Positions 1 through 6,003 are shown, numbered from the stretch's first letter. The stretch is 64,000 nt of DNA from Acetobacteraceae bacterium AT-5844 (GCA_000245075.1 JH599974.1:48000-111999), one strand, 5' to 3'. Notes: generated by a model from the letters alone, not told the origin. Made by a program: numbers and translations.

Positions 1-242
1 TGCCCCTCCAGCGCCTGCCGGGCGAGGGCGATCAGGGTCAGAATATCGGCCGGGTCGATGGCGTCGTTGATCGCGTTCGCAGCAGCGTCAGCCTTCTCCA
101 CCAGCCCTTCATAGGCCGGGCTCCAGTGAGGACGGGCCACAATGGCGTTGCTCGCGGCATGCAGCGCCTCGTCCGCGTCACGCTGCTGCACGAACAGAGC
201 CTCAATCTCCGCGATCCGCTCCAGCGTCAGTGGCGTGCTCAT
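1..242 (-). CDS. Phage early protein, 3' end cut by window edge
   Basis: An open leftward frame starts with ATG at 242 and runs off the left edge, giving at least 80 residues beginning MSTPLTLERIAEIEALF. Its start codon overlaps the stop of the next gene upstream by ATGA, the packing seen throughout this operon, so it is very likely translated. The sequence is rich in Ala, Glu and Asp with long predicted helices. I do not recognise a family. It is the most distal visible gene of the leftward early operon; genes beyond the edge probably include the integrase and any exonuclease partner of Bet. Confidence 0.6.
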   Translation of the reverse strand, partial: MSTPLTLERIAEIEALFVQQRDADEALHAASNAIVARPHWSPAYEGLVEKADAAANAINDAIDPADILTLIALARQALEG

Positions 243-565
243 GCGCTCTTCTCCATGGCAAGGCGGGCGCGGAGGGCCTGGGAGAGGATCACGATGCGAA
301 CCGGCCCGTGGCGGAAGTCACCTTCAATGGTGCCGTCCAGCGCGGCCCGCTCCGCAACGCTTAGGTTGCGCCACTTGGCGATGCTGAAATCACCCAGGAG
401 TAGTCCAGTCGGGGCCCCGCGCTGCATTGACCCCAATGATACGCCGCGTTCTCGGCACCAGCGCCTCGCCTTATCGTACGCCTCGAATGCAGCCTCGCCG
501 TCGAAGTGAATGACTTCGTTGCAAGCCAGCACCTCCACCCGCTCGATGATCTCGCTGAGGGTCAT
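239..565 (-). CDS. Hypothetical phage early protein (108 aa)
   Basis: The frame starts ATG at 565 and overlaps its neighbours by four bases (ATGA) at both ends, which supports translation in the leftward operon. The protein starts MTLSEIIERVEV and has no signal peptide, membrane segment or motif I recognise. Position downstream of bet suggests an accessory early function, but this is context only. Confidence 0.6.
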   Translation of the reverse strand: MTLSEIIERVEVLACNEVIHFDGEAAFEAYDKARRWCRERGVSLGSMQRGAPTGLLLGDFSIAKWRNLSVAERAALDGTIEGDFRHGPVRIVILSQALRARLAMEKSA

Positions 566-969
566 GCGGGCTCTCCGGGGGTGGTGGTGGGCGCCTTACC
601 GGTGCCGTCGCAACGGCGGCAGGGCTTCATCTGCGTCCCCGTCTCACGATCCCAGCTTTTGAATACTTCACCCTTCCCGTTGCACTCGTGGCAGAGACCA
701 GTCTTCTGCTCCCACTCCAGCAGCCACTTCTGATGAGCCGCCTTCGGAATGGAGACCGTCATCTGAGTGCTCCGGTCTCGCTTCTTCCAGTTTTTCTCTC
801 CTTTGCGAGGGCCCGACTTGAACACCTCGGTGACCACAGCGCCGGTCAGGGCGATGGCTTGAGGTTTCCCCGGCTTGCCTAAGGCTTCCCAGATGCAGAC
901 CATCCAGTCGTCTGGCAGCCCATACATCTCACGGGCGTGGGTCTCGTAGTCGGGGCTTCCGCCGCTCAT
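562..969 (-). CDS. Small protein with DnaJ-like CxxCxGxG zinc motifs (135 aa)
   Basis: I place the start at the ATG at 969 (MSGGSPDYETHAREMYG) because it overlaps the upstream stop as ATGA; a longer frame exists but would run deep into the next gene. The C-terminal half carries CHECNGKGEV and CRRCDGTGK about 25 residues apart, a pair of CxxCxGxG repeats like those of the DnaJ central zinc domain. This suggests one structural zinc site. No J-domain is present. Function in the phage early operon is unknown. Confidence 0.6.
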   Translation of the reverse strand: MSGGSPDYETHAREMYGLPDDWMVCIWEALGKPGKPQAIALTGAVVTEVFKSGPRKGEKNWKKRDRSTQMTVSIPKAAHQKWLLEWEQKTGLCHECNGKGEVFKSWDRETGTQMKPCRRCDGTGKAPTTTPGEPA

Positions 970-1163
970 TCCCCAGCACTCCCCTTCGCGTCGGGCTTCA
1001 CCCAGCCGCACGGGTAAATGCCCTGGCGCGGGTGGCACCGATGGCACATGTCCGACGAAGCTTCGGAAGCGCCTACCGGACGCGGCCCGAAGTCATGGAC
1101 CGCGCGCTCCAGGGTGATCGTGCGGCTGTTCCCGCAGGACAGGCAGAAGTGGCGGATGGTCAT
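966..1163 (-). CDS. Small zinc-ribbon protein (65 aa)
   Basis: The protein has CLSCG near residue 8 and CHRCH near residue 40, two CxxC knuckles that could bind one zinc ion. It overlaps the genes on both sides by four bases. It is one of several short CxxC proteins in this prophage (also at 562, 21504, 41059, 41293 and 41639). Binding of nucleic acid or protein is possible but nothing in the sequence decides it. Confidence 0.6.
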   Translation of the reverse strand: MTIRHFCLSCGNSRTITLERAVHDFGPRPVGASEASSDMCHRCHPRQGIYPCGWVKPDAKGSAGE

Positions 1164-2050
1164 TCCCCGCTCCCCTCATAAGCAGCGGCAAGGTCCTCCA
1201 TGCGTTCCTCGGCGGCGTTGCGCACAGCCTCCACGGCCTCGGCATCGCGCGACTGGAGCGCGTCGAGGTGCTGCTCCATGGCGTTGCGCCAGGTCACGAC
1301 GGCCTCGGGGTTCTCCAGCTTGGAGATGGCGGCCCGGCACCACTGCACCCACTGGCGGCTGTCCTTGGCCGGGCGCTCTGTCCCGGACGGGTCCAGCATG
1401 GGCCAGGGCTCGGGCGTGGGCGTGATGTCGATCTGTGGGCCGCGGGCGGGGGGCACGTCAGGGGCTAGGTTCTTCCCCTCCATCTCGTCCGAAGTCACAT
1501 CCCCGGCCAGTTCGGGGAAGGCCATTCTTAGGGCCTGAGCTTCAGAGACCTTGGCGAGTTGCCCGTATGGGCGCTTCGCCCACATAGCATTCGGCGCGGC
1601 ACTCTCGCGCTTCTTGGTCGCGTAGTTCTCCTTCCAAAACTCCATGGCGGTGAACTCGCAGATCTGACCGCCGGCCACCCGCTTCACCGTGACCTTGCAC
1701 CACTTGGGGTAGGTCACGCGGACGCCATCAAGGTTCTCGGTCACGTCTGGTCCGTACTCGGGCTCGCTCTTGCCGGCATAGGTGCCGCTGCGCGATGCCT
1801 GCGTCCGGTATAGGTTGATGCCGGGGAGAACGACATCGATCATCATCTTCAGCTTGTCGTTCCACATCGGGACGATGTGAACCGGCTTCAGCATGGGATC
1901 GAGGCCACGGGCGGCGCAGTAGGAGACAACCATCCCTACGCTCTCGTCGGAGGCGCCGGGGTAGAGGCTGTTCTTGAGCGTGGTCCACGCGTCGGCGGTG
2001 ACCGTAGAGAGCTGGGAAGAGGCGTTTGGCGCCTTGATGATCGCGTTCAT
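1160..2050 (-). CDS. bet: Phage recombination protein Bet (RecT-family annealase)
   Basis: The 296-residue protein matches the Bet/RecT single-strand annealing family in length and in its core, including GLDPMLKPVHIVPMW near residue 51 and VLPGINLYRTQASRSG near residue 74. Bet anneals complementary single strands during phage recombination and replication, acting with a 5'-3' exonuclease in the cytoplasm. No exonuclease gene is visible, so its partner probably lies past the left edge. The gene sits in the leftward early operon, 4 bp after the Gp157-like gene, as in other temperate phages. The C-terminal third is variable in the family. Confidence 0.88.
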   Translation of the reverse strand: MNAIIKAPNASSQLSTVTADAWTTLKNSLYPGASDESVGMVVSYCAARGLDPMLKPVHIVPMWNDKLKMMIDVVLPGINLYRTQASRSGTYAGKSEPEYGPDVTENLDGVRVTYPKWCKVTVKRVAGGQICEFTAMEFWKENYATKKRESAAPNAMWAKRPYGQLAKVSEAQALRMAFPELAGDVTSDEMEGKNLAPDVPPARGPQIDITPTPEPWPMLDPSGTERPAKDSRQWVQWCRAAISKLENPEAVVTWRNAMEQHLDALQSRDAEAVEAVRNAAEERMEDLAAAYEGSGE

Positions 2051-2054
2051 CGGA

Positions 2055-2525
2055 TCAAGCCTTCTTCGCGGCGATCCGCAGGTGGGGCTGCGGGTTGTTG
2101 AGGGTCACGCCAGGGACAGATTGCCCGGCGCTGATCAGGTTCTTGATGGCGGCCATGTCCGGCTCAGGATCGCGCTGGCGCATCAGGCTCGGAGGGATGG
2201 CCGTCTGGTCGGTGACGATCGGGCGAGGGCGGTTCTCCACGGCCGTCACGACGTGATGCTCGGTGCGGAGCTGGTACGCTCCGCTCTCCACCAGGGCGTC
2301 GGTCAGCGCCGCCTCGGCGCGCTCCAGGGCGGCGTGTGAGGCCTGCTTGGCGTCGCGCAGAGCCAGGACCGTCTTCGTCATGGCATGCAGTGCGCCCATG
2401 AGATCGGGAGACCGCGCTACGTCGTCGGCGCCGAACTGGACTGCGACCGGAAGCATCTCGTTAGCTCGAAGGTCCTCCGCGACGGCGCGCAGGGCGTCAC
2501 GGATCGGGATCGAGTGGTCAGGCAT
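2055..2525 (-). CDS. Gp157-like / hypothetical early protein (156 aa)
   Basis: The C-terminal region (AIKNLISAGQSVPGVTL followed by an LRI motif) resembles the end of siphovirus Gp157-family proteins, which are often next to recT/bet or ssb genes. The middle is a probable helical coiled region rich in Ala and Leu. Gp157 has been linked to phage resistance in Streptococcus, but its molecular role is not settled. The frame ends 4 bp before bet and starts at the stop codon of the gene upstream. Family assignment is tentative. Confidence 0.6.
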   Translation of the reverse strand: MPDHSIPIRDALRAVAEDLRANEMLPVAVQFGADDVARSPDLMGALHAMTKTVLALRDAKQASHAALERAEAALTDALVESGAYQLRTEHHVVTAVENRPRPIVTDQTAIPPSLMRQRDPEPDMAAIKNLISAGQSVPGVTLNNPQPHLRIAAKKA

Positions 2526-3013
2526 TATCCCACCCTCCGCCCAACATTCGGGTCAGGCACGCGGGCAAAGATAGACACGAAGGGAACTTGAACCTTTGGG
2601 GGAGGCGGCGGAGGAAGAGATGGAGCCGACATTGCCTTGATCGCCCAGGACGGCATCTCCACGGCGAGATGGTCCCCCTCCACGAGGAACGACACAGGCT
2701 TTGCCGGCTGCGTATCTACCTTCGTCAGCGGCACCACGAAGATGGTAGAGGTCCCGCCTGTTCCCTCCATCCGGGCGGTGAACTGCTCGCCCGCCTTGCA
2801 TGGCCGGATCAACGCGTGGCCAGCGTGCTCGCCGTTCCCCAGCGCAAACCGGAAGTGCCGCAGACCATCCCAGCCAAGGCGCTGTGAAAGGCACCTCGTG
2901 ATGTTGATGGCCACGCGCATCTTGTCGCCGCGCTGCCTGAACGACATCGTTACATGCTCTTCAGTCAGGGAGGTGACGGACCCGGACTTGCGTTCAATGA
3001 ACTCCCAGCCCAT
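2525..3013 (-). CDS. Hypothetical phage protein with proline-rich segment (162 aa)
   Basis: The start is taken at ATG 3013 (MGWEFIERKSGSV), which has a strong upstream GAGGGGGAAG ribosome site and overlaps the preceding stop as TGATG. The first 120 residues look like a compact mixed fold; a run of prolines (PSLPPPPPPK) near residue 135 separates it from a short tail. No known family is recognised. It belongs to the leftward early operon. Confidence 0.55.
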   Translation of the reverse strand: MGWEFIERKSGSVTSLTEEHVTMSFRQRGDKMRVAINITRCLSQRLGWDGLRHFRFALGNGEHAGHALIRPCKAGEQFTARMEGTGGTSTIFVVPLTKVDTQPAKPVSFLVEGDHLAVEMPSWAIKAMSAPSLPPPPPPKVQVPFVSIFARVPDPNVGRRVG

Positions 3014-3159
3014 CACTTCCCCCTCTCGATGATCATCATCGCGGTCTCGATTTCGCGCATGGCGGCGTGGCACTTGTCCGACACGCGCTCGTCGTTGCTC
3101 AGCGCAAAGGCGTCGCGGATCGTCTGCCAAGCGCGCTGGAGGATCGGATAGACGTGCAT
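3013..3159 (-). CDS. Small hypothetical protein (48 aa)
   Basis: A short frame from ATG 3159 to TGA at 3013-3015 encodes MHVYPILQRAWQTIRDAF and onward, a largely helical peptide with SNDERVSDKCHAAMREIETA in its middle. Both ends overlap neighbours (TGATG type), and the neighbour starting at 3013 shares its ribosome site with this gene's last codons. That packing makes translation likely despite the length. Confidence 0.5.
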   Translation of the reverse strand: MHVYPILQRAWQTIRDAFALSNDERVSDKCHAAMREIETAMMIIERGK

Positions 3160-3377
3160 CACTGTTCCCCCTTCGTGGCGTTCTGGATGAGGGCGAGGGT
3201 GGAGCGCAGCGCGATTACCTCGCGGAGGTGCGGGGCGTCGTCGCCATCGGCCGGCTGCTCACGGAACAGGGCTGCGACCGCCTGCATGGAGGCTTCGGCC
3301 TTGGCCAGCATGTCGGCCATGGCATCCGGCTGGCATGCCCCCATGATCTCCCGCGCGCGGTGCTCGATGGGCCGCAT
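3159..3377 (-). CDS. Hypothetical phage early protein (72 aa)
   Basis: Starts at ATG 3377 in a TGATG overlap with the upstream gene; a GTG one codon earlier is also possible. The protein is Ala/Glu/Met-rich and probably helical. No family recognised. Confidence 0.5.
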   Translation of the reverse strand: MRPIEHRAREIMGACQPDAMADMLAKAEASMQAVAALFREQPADGDDAPHLREVIALRSTLALIQNATKGEQ

Positions 3378-3706
3378 CACGCGGTCCTCCCGGTGGCTTT
3401 GGCAACATACCGCTCCAGTTTCTGAAGCATCCCAGGCGGATATACGAATGATCCGCCGGAGCGGGCGAGATCCAGCAACTCCTTGGCAATCTCAAGACCG
3501 TATGGTGCCGAAGCCATCAGGCGGGCGTTTGCCTTCGCCTCGTCGTACTGCTCGCCGTCCTCGGGGTAGAGAGAGAAATCCATCTCGATTAGATGATGCG
3601 TCTCACAGTTGTGTGGCCGCTTCAGTGCGGTGCCCATGGTGATCAGGAAGCCGCCTTCGATCTCCGACATTCGCCATTCACCCGGCGTATGCGTCGCGTC
3701 GCTCAT
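3377..3706 (-). CDS. Hypothetical phage protein of the HTPGEW...ANARLMASAP type (109 aa)
   Basis: Residues near the start (ATHTPGEWRM) and middle (EAKANARLMASAPYGLEIA) are the two hallmarks of a very common small early protein in temperate phages of Proteobacteria, usually annotated only as hypothetical. The start at 3706 overlaps the upstream stop as TGATG and is preferred to the longer MEGV start at 3718. Function is unknown. Confidence 0.65.
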   Translation of the reverse strand: MSDATHTPGEWRMSEIEGGFLITMGTALKRPHNCETHHLIEMDFSLYPEDGEQYDEAKANARLMASAPYGLEIAKELLDLARSGGSFVYPPGMLQKLERYVAKATGRTA

Positions 3707-3882
3707 CACGCCCTCCACAGCTTCAGGACACGCGCCATCAGGCCGGTCTTCAGGTTCTTCGGGACGGGCGCTCCAACCTTGGGATAAGCAGCCCGTGCTT
3801 CGTCTTTGGTCACCACGATCACCGGAACCTGAGACGCCCGGTGAATGCGGCGATCCGCCTCAATGGCTGTCAGGGTGCGCAT
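3706..3882 (-). CDS. Small basic hypothetical protein (58 aa)
   Basis: Frame MRTLTAIEADRRIHRASQVP to KLWRA, with TAATG overlap at its start and TGATG overlap at its end. It is basic (many Arg and Lys) and has a short hydrophobic strand PVIVV. No family recognised; translation is supported mainly by the coupled start and stop. Confidence 0.5.
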   Translation of the reverse strand: MRTLTAIEADRRIHRASQVPVIVVTKDEARAAYPKVGAPVPKNLKTGLMARVLKLWRA

Positions 3883-4205
3883 TAGAACGGCATCTCCGGC
3901 TCAGGAGGCGACAGCTTCGGTGTGTGACCGATGGCCAGCGGCTCCGGCTTCGACGGCGCTGCGGGATCTACAAATGGCTCATCTGTTTCCGCTTGGCGCT
4001 GCTTCACCGCGCCCAAACGAAGCTGTTCAACGAAGCTATTCTCGCCCTCGTCGTCCTTCGCCTCGACCGGAATGTACGGGCCGCGATAGTTGTCTTGCTT
4101 GACCTCCAGCGAGCGGCTTGCGATGGCGAGAAGTGCGGTCGCATCCTCGAAGCTCACCGCGTAGTCACGGTACCCAATGCGGGCGATCATGAATTTGGTG
4201 CTCAC
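3882..4205 (-). CDS. Hypothetical phage early protein (107 aa)
   Basis: I choose the GTG at 4205 (read as MSTKFMIARIGYRDY) because GGAGGTG lies just upstream and the start overlaps the preceding stop; the longer frame to 4397 would cover two coupled small genes. The protein begins with an IGYRDYAVSFEDATALL segment and ends in a Pro-rich tail. Not recognised. Confidence 0.55.
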   Translation of the reverse strand: MSTKFMIARIGYRDYAVSFEDATALLAIASRSLEVKQDNYRGPYIPVEAKDDEGENSFVEQLRLGAVKQRQAETDEPFVDPAAPSKPEPLAIGHTPKLSPPEPEMPF

Positions 4206-4327
4206 TTGCACACCTCCGCGATGACGTACGGCGCAAGCTCGAACGTCTGGTGAATGACGATCCACAGGCACGCCGCGATGCAGCCAACCGGCGGCCATGC
4301 GATGTGATGGGGAAGACGGTCGGGCAT
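4202..4327 (-). CDS. Very small membrane peptide (41 aa)
   Basis: Frame from ATG 4327 encodes MPDRLPHHIAWPPVGCIAA and continues with a single hydrophobic segment (GCIAACLWIVIHQTF), consistent with one membrane span. The start overlaps the previous stop (TGATG) and the stop overlaps the next GTG start. Small phage membrane peptides can act in superinfection exclusion or lysis inhibition, but no evidence selects a role. Confidence 0.4.
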   Translation of the reverse strand: MPDRLPHHIAWPPVGCIAACLWIVIHQTFELAPYVIAEVCK

Positions 4328-4428
4328 CACAGGAGACCCCGCACCGCAACCGCGACCCACGCCCAGAACGTCGCGCTGAGCAGCACACCAAGCCCAATGC
4401 CGCGGGCAGGGGAGAGGGCGTCGTTCAT
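4327..4428 (-). CDS. Very small membrane peptide (33 aa)
   Basis: Frame from ATG 4428 encodes a peptide with one long hydrophobic stretch (GIGLGVLLSATFWAWVAVAV). It overlaps the upstream stop as ATGA and the downstream start as TGATG, so two consecutive membrane peptides are coupled in this operon. Function unknown. Confidence 0.4.
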   Translation of the reverse strand: MNDALSPARGIGLGVLLSATFWAWVAVAVRGLL

Positions 4429-4715
4429 GACGCCACCTGCGGAGCGCTGGGGTTCTGAAGGATGCGGGCCAGGAATTCGAGGCGCCGGTTCATACCAGCG
4501 GCGCTCTGAATGTCCTGCGGCTCGGTGCGGCCGTTATGCTGGATCTCGTCCAGCTCCTGGAGCTTGTCGCTGAGCAGGTTCAGCTCAGTCGTCACGACAT
4601 CCAGGAGGGTGTCGTTCTTATCGACAATGACCTTGAGGTCAGCGTCCATCCCGTCGCCGTACGACACATAGGTGTCGGCGTCATCGAGAGGGGGAATTCC
4701 GTTGTAGGCGTTCAT
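4425..4715 (-). CDS. First gene of leftward early operon, hypothetical (96 aa)
   Basis: ATG at 4715 has GGAGG five bases upstream and is chosen over in-frame ATGs at 4727 and 4817, the latter lying beyond the operators. The protein MNAYNGIPPLDDADTYVS is acidic, with a helical central region (NLLSDKLQELDEIQ) that could form a coiled coil. As promoter-proximal gene, it is the first product when the repressor leaves the operators at 4755 and 4785. Not recognised. Confidence 0.6.
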   Translation of the reverse strand: MNAYNGIPPLDDADTYVSYGDGMDADLKVIVDKNDTLLDVVTTELNLLSDKLQELDEIQHNGRTEPQDIQSAAGMNRRLEFLARILQNPSAPQVAS

Positions 4716-4745
4716 GGGTGCCTCCATCGCCGCTCTGGGCGTGGG

Positions 4746-4777
4746 GCTATATTTGTGCACCACAGGTGCACTGTCCA
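4746..4777 (-). promoter_or_regulatory. Leftward early promoter (PL-like)
   Basis: On the minus strand TGGACA (4772-4777) is a good -35. It is followed by exactly 17 bases, which are the whole palindromic operator at 4755-4771, then by AAATATAG as a weak -10. An operator filling the spacer would block polymerase when occupied. The promoter reads into the leftward operon starting at 4715. Confidence 0.5.
4755..4771. promoter_or_regulatory. Operator OL1, palindrome GTGCACC-ACA-GGTGCAC
   Basis: A perfect 7-3-7 inverted repeat. A second copy lies 30 bp away (centre to centre), and a near-perfect copy and a degenerate one lie between the divergent repressor and Cro-like genes. This makes it a probable shared binding site for the switch repressors. 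Confidence 0.65.
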
Positions 4778-4784
4778 GAGAAAA

Positions 4785-4801
4785 GTGCACCGGGGGTGCA
4801 C
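4785..4801. promoter_or_regulatory. Operator OL2, palindrome GTGCACC-GGG-GGTGCAC
   Basis: Perfect 7-3-7 inverted repeat with the same half sites as 4755-4771, upstream of the -35 of the leftward promoter. Thirty base pairs separate the two centres, close to three helical turns, so two repressor dimers would lie on the same face. Confidence 0.65.
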
Positions 4802-4935
4802 ATTCTGTGGAGGGCATGCGTTCCTGCCGCGCGACGCCACGATGCGCCGCATTATAGGACGTGCAGCCTATAATCTGTCTTACATTCGCGCGCTAACCCG
4901 CTGCAATTCCTATGAGAAAGAAAAATAGCGCCGTT

Positions 4936-4957
4936 CGCAAGGAATTTGGTCCTTGCG
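4936..4957 (-). terminator. Hairpin downstream of repressor, possible terminator
   Basis: CGCAAGGA-ATTTGG-TCCTTGCG is a perfect 8-bp stem with a 6-base loop. On the minus strand it follows the repressor stop by 60 bases, and a T-rich run (TATTTTTCTTTC) begins about 10 bases after it. That is looser than a classical intrinsic terminator. Confidence 0.35.
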
Positions 4958-5017
4958 TTCTAAGTTTGTTCTAGTTTTTATCGTTGGGAAAGGAGGTGGC
5001 TATGCCTGTTCGCGTTC

Positions 5018-5347
5018 TTAGTTTTCGTCCTGCTGGTGATCCAGCTCCGAAAGACCCGCTTGTGCCAGTTCGGCTTTCTCCACCGCGTCCCCAATCCACT
5101 TCGGAAGACCGGAGTAGTCCCCCAGATAAATGTAGTCGGTGTTAACCCCATGGGACCGGCAGAACTTATATATGGCATAGGGGTTTGGGTAGGCGTCTCC
5201 GCGTAGCCAGTTTCCCAAGTGGTTCCTGGTCACGCCCATGGCCTCGGCCGCGTCCACCTGCTTTAGGCGGCACGCTTTGATGAGGCGGCGGAGCCGGTGG
5301 CCCACCGCGATCCGGTAATCGCTGTCTGACAGAATAAGGACCTGCAT
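5018..5347 (-). CDS. CI-like phage repressor, XRE-type HTH (109 aa)
   Basis: The start is set at ATG 5347 (MQVLILSDSDYRIAVGHRLR); the longer frame would extend through the operators and the Cro gene. A helix-turn-helix is clear at about residues 25-60 (LIKACRLKQVDAAEAMGVTR then NHLGNWLRG). The protein has no C-terminal peptidase domain, so unlike lambda CI it lacks a RecA-stimulated self-cleavage region, and induction must use another route. It is divergent from the Cro-like gene at 5435, with operators between them. By position and family it is the lysogeny repressor; this role is inferred. Confidence 0.75.
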   Translation of the reverse strand: MQVLILSDSDYRIAVGHRLRRLIKACRLKQVDAAEAMGVTRNHLGNWLRGDAYPNPYAIYKFCRSHGVNTDYIYLGDYSGLPKWIGDAVEKAELAQAGLSELDHQQDEN

Positions 5348-5358
5348 AGCGCCGGATG

Positions 5359-5375
5359 GTGCACCAACGGTGTTC
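5359..5375. promoter_or_regulatory. Operator OR (degenerate) next to repressor start
   Basis: GTGCACC-AAC-GGTGTTC matches the 7-3-7 operator with two changes in the right half. It lies 12 bp upstream of the repressor start codon, well placed for autoregulation. A further isolated half site GGTGCAC is at 5383-5389. Confidence 0.5.
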
Positions 5376-5407
5376 TTAAGTCGGTGCACAAAACCTCTTG
5401 CCAAAAT

Positions 5408-5424
5408 GTGCACGGTGGGTGCAC
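5408..5424. promoter_or_regulatory. Operator OR, GTGCACG-GTG-GGTGCAC, before Cro-like gene
   Basis: A 7-3-7 palindrome with one mismatch, ending 10 bases before the Cro-like start codon. TTGCCA at 5398-5403 is a fair -35 for rightward transcription, but no good -10 is visible. No Shine-Dalgarno precedes the ATG at 5435, so the transcript may be leaderless or nearly so. Confidence 0.55.
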
Positions 5425-5434
5425 AAATACCCCC

Positions 5435-5644
5435 ATGGACGCGATCGACCGAGCTATTCGCGAAGCGGGCAATGCGACCAAGCTTGCGAAGGCTCTTGGC
5501 ATCAGTAAGAGCGCTATTGGCAACTGGCGTCGGCGCGGAAGCGTCCCGCCTGGGAAGGCTATCCTTATCGAGGAGCGCTTTGGCATCCCTGTCCGGGAGC
5601 TTTGTCATTCGCTCCCGTCCATAGAGTTGGAGGCCCGCACCTGA
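5435..5644 (+). CDS. Cro-like regulator, YdaS-type HTH (69 aa)
   Basis: The start at ATG 5435 gives MDAIDRAIREAGNATKLAKA, followed by a helix-turn-helix (LGISKSAIGNWRRRGSVPPG) and a short tail (ERFGIPVREL). This is the usual pattern of YdaS/Cro-like proteins in lambdoid phages. It would repress the lysogenic repressor and early promoters through the palindromes on either side. It is divergent from the CI-like gene and its stop overlaps an ATG at 5644. Confidence 0.75.
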   Translation: MDAIDRAIREAGNATKLAKALGISKSAIGNWRRRGSVPPGKAILIEERFGIPVRELCHSLPSIELEART

Positions 5645-5937
5645 TGCGGGCCCAACACATCCCGCTCGGCTGCCTCCACCGGGCCCGGCTCACGCCGGAG
5701 GCCGTCGCTGGTGTTCTCCCCGACAGTGACGGCCGGGAGCGGGAAGACCTCGATACCCATGCGCCGGGAAAGCTCTTCAACGAGCACCTGCGCCATCAAT
5801 TCGTCTGCGGCGTCCGCGCCGTAGCCACCCAATTCATGCCCTCTGACGACGAAAGCGGGGGATGCCAGTCCCCCGCTCTCCGTAATGTCGTCGATGATGA
5901 TCAGGTAGTTAGCAGCATTCCTCATGAGCTGAACCAT
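5605..5937 (-). CDS. Uncertain leftward ORF, convergent with cro (110 aa)
   Basis: The frame starts ATG 5937 (or 5925) and includes NYLIIIDDITESGGLASPAF and an amphipathic helix ELMAQVLVEELSRRMG, which look protein-like. GC at its third codon positions is slightly higher than in the opposing frame. It would be divergent from the gene at 6005 with paired palindromes between. Against it, there is no ribosome site and the 3' end overlaps cro. It is mutually exclusive with the frame at 5644-6003. Not recognised. Confidence 0.35.
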   Translation of the reverse strand: MVQLMRNAANYLIIIDDITESGGLASPAFVVRGHELGGYGADAADELMAQVLVEELSRRMGIEVFPLPAVTVGENTSDGLRREPGPVEAAERDVLGPHQVRASNSMDGSE

Positions 5938-6003
5938 AGCGATGGGGGTTTGCGAGATGTCGCAAAAGTCTTGCGCGAGCGCGCAAAAGTCTTGCGAGGA
6001 TAA
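5644..6003 (+). CDS. Uncertain rightward ORF following cro (119 aa)
   Basis: The start overlaps the cro stop (TGATG) and the stop TAA is one base before the ATG at 6005, the spacing expected of an operon gene. The product (MRAQHIPLGCLHRARLTPEA onward) is rich in His and Arg and has no recognised domain. Its last residues repeat (AKVLRE and AKVLRG) because they run through the tandem palindromes at 5961-5996. Either this or the opposite frame at 5605-5937 may be real; I cannot decide from sequence alone. Confidence 0.3.
   Translation: MRAQHIPLGCLHRARLTPEAVAGVLPDSDGREREDLDTHAPGKLFNEHLRHQFVCGVRAVATQFMPSDDESGGCQSPALRNVVDDDQVVSSIPHELNHSDGGLRDVAKVLRERAKVLRG
5949..5996. promoter_or_regulatory. Tandem palindromes CGCAA-AAGTC-TTGCG, second operator set
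   Basis: Two identical 15-bp sites (5961-5975 and 5982-5996) are spaced 21 bp, two helical turns. A third overlapping perfect repeat TTTGCGA-GATG-TCGCAAA covers 5949-5966. They differ from the GTGCAC operators and sit directly before the gene at 6005, so they suggest a second DNA-binding regulator, possibly that gene's own product. Confidence 0.45.

Larger units (their letters stand above)
4716..5017. other. Non-coding region between repressor and leftward operon
   Basis: No credible gene is seen. It holds the two operators and promoter described separately, a perfect inverted repeat ATTATAGG-N8-CCTATAAT at 4851-4874 that puts TATAAT on both strands, and the hairpin at 4936-4957. The AT content is higher than in flanking genes. 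Confidence 0.5.
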
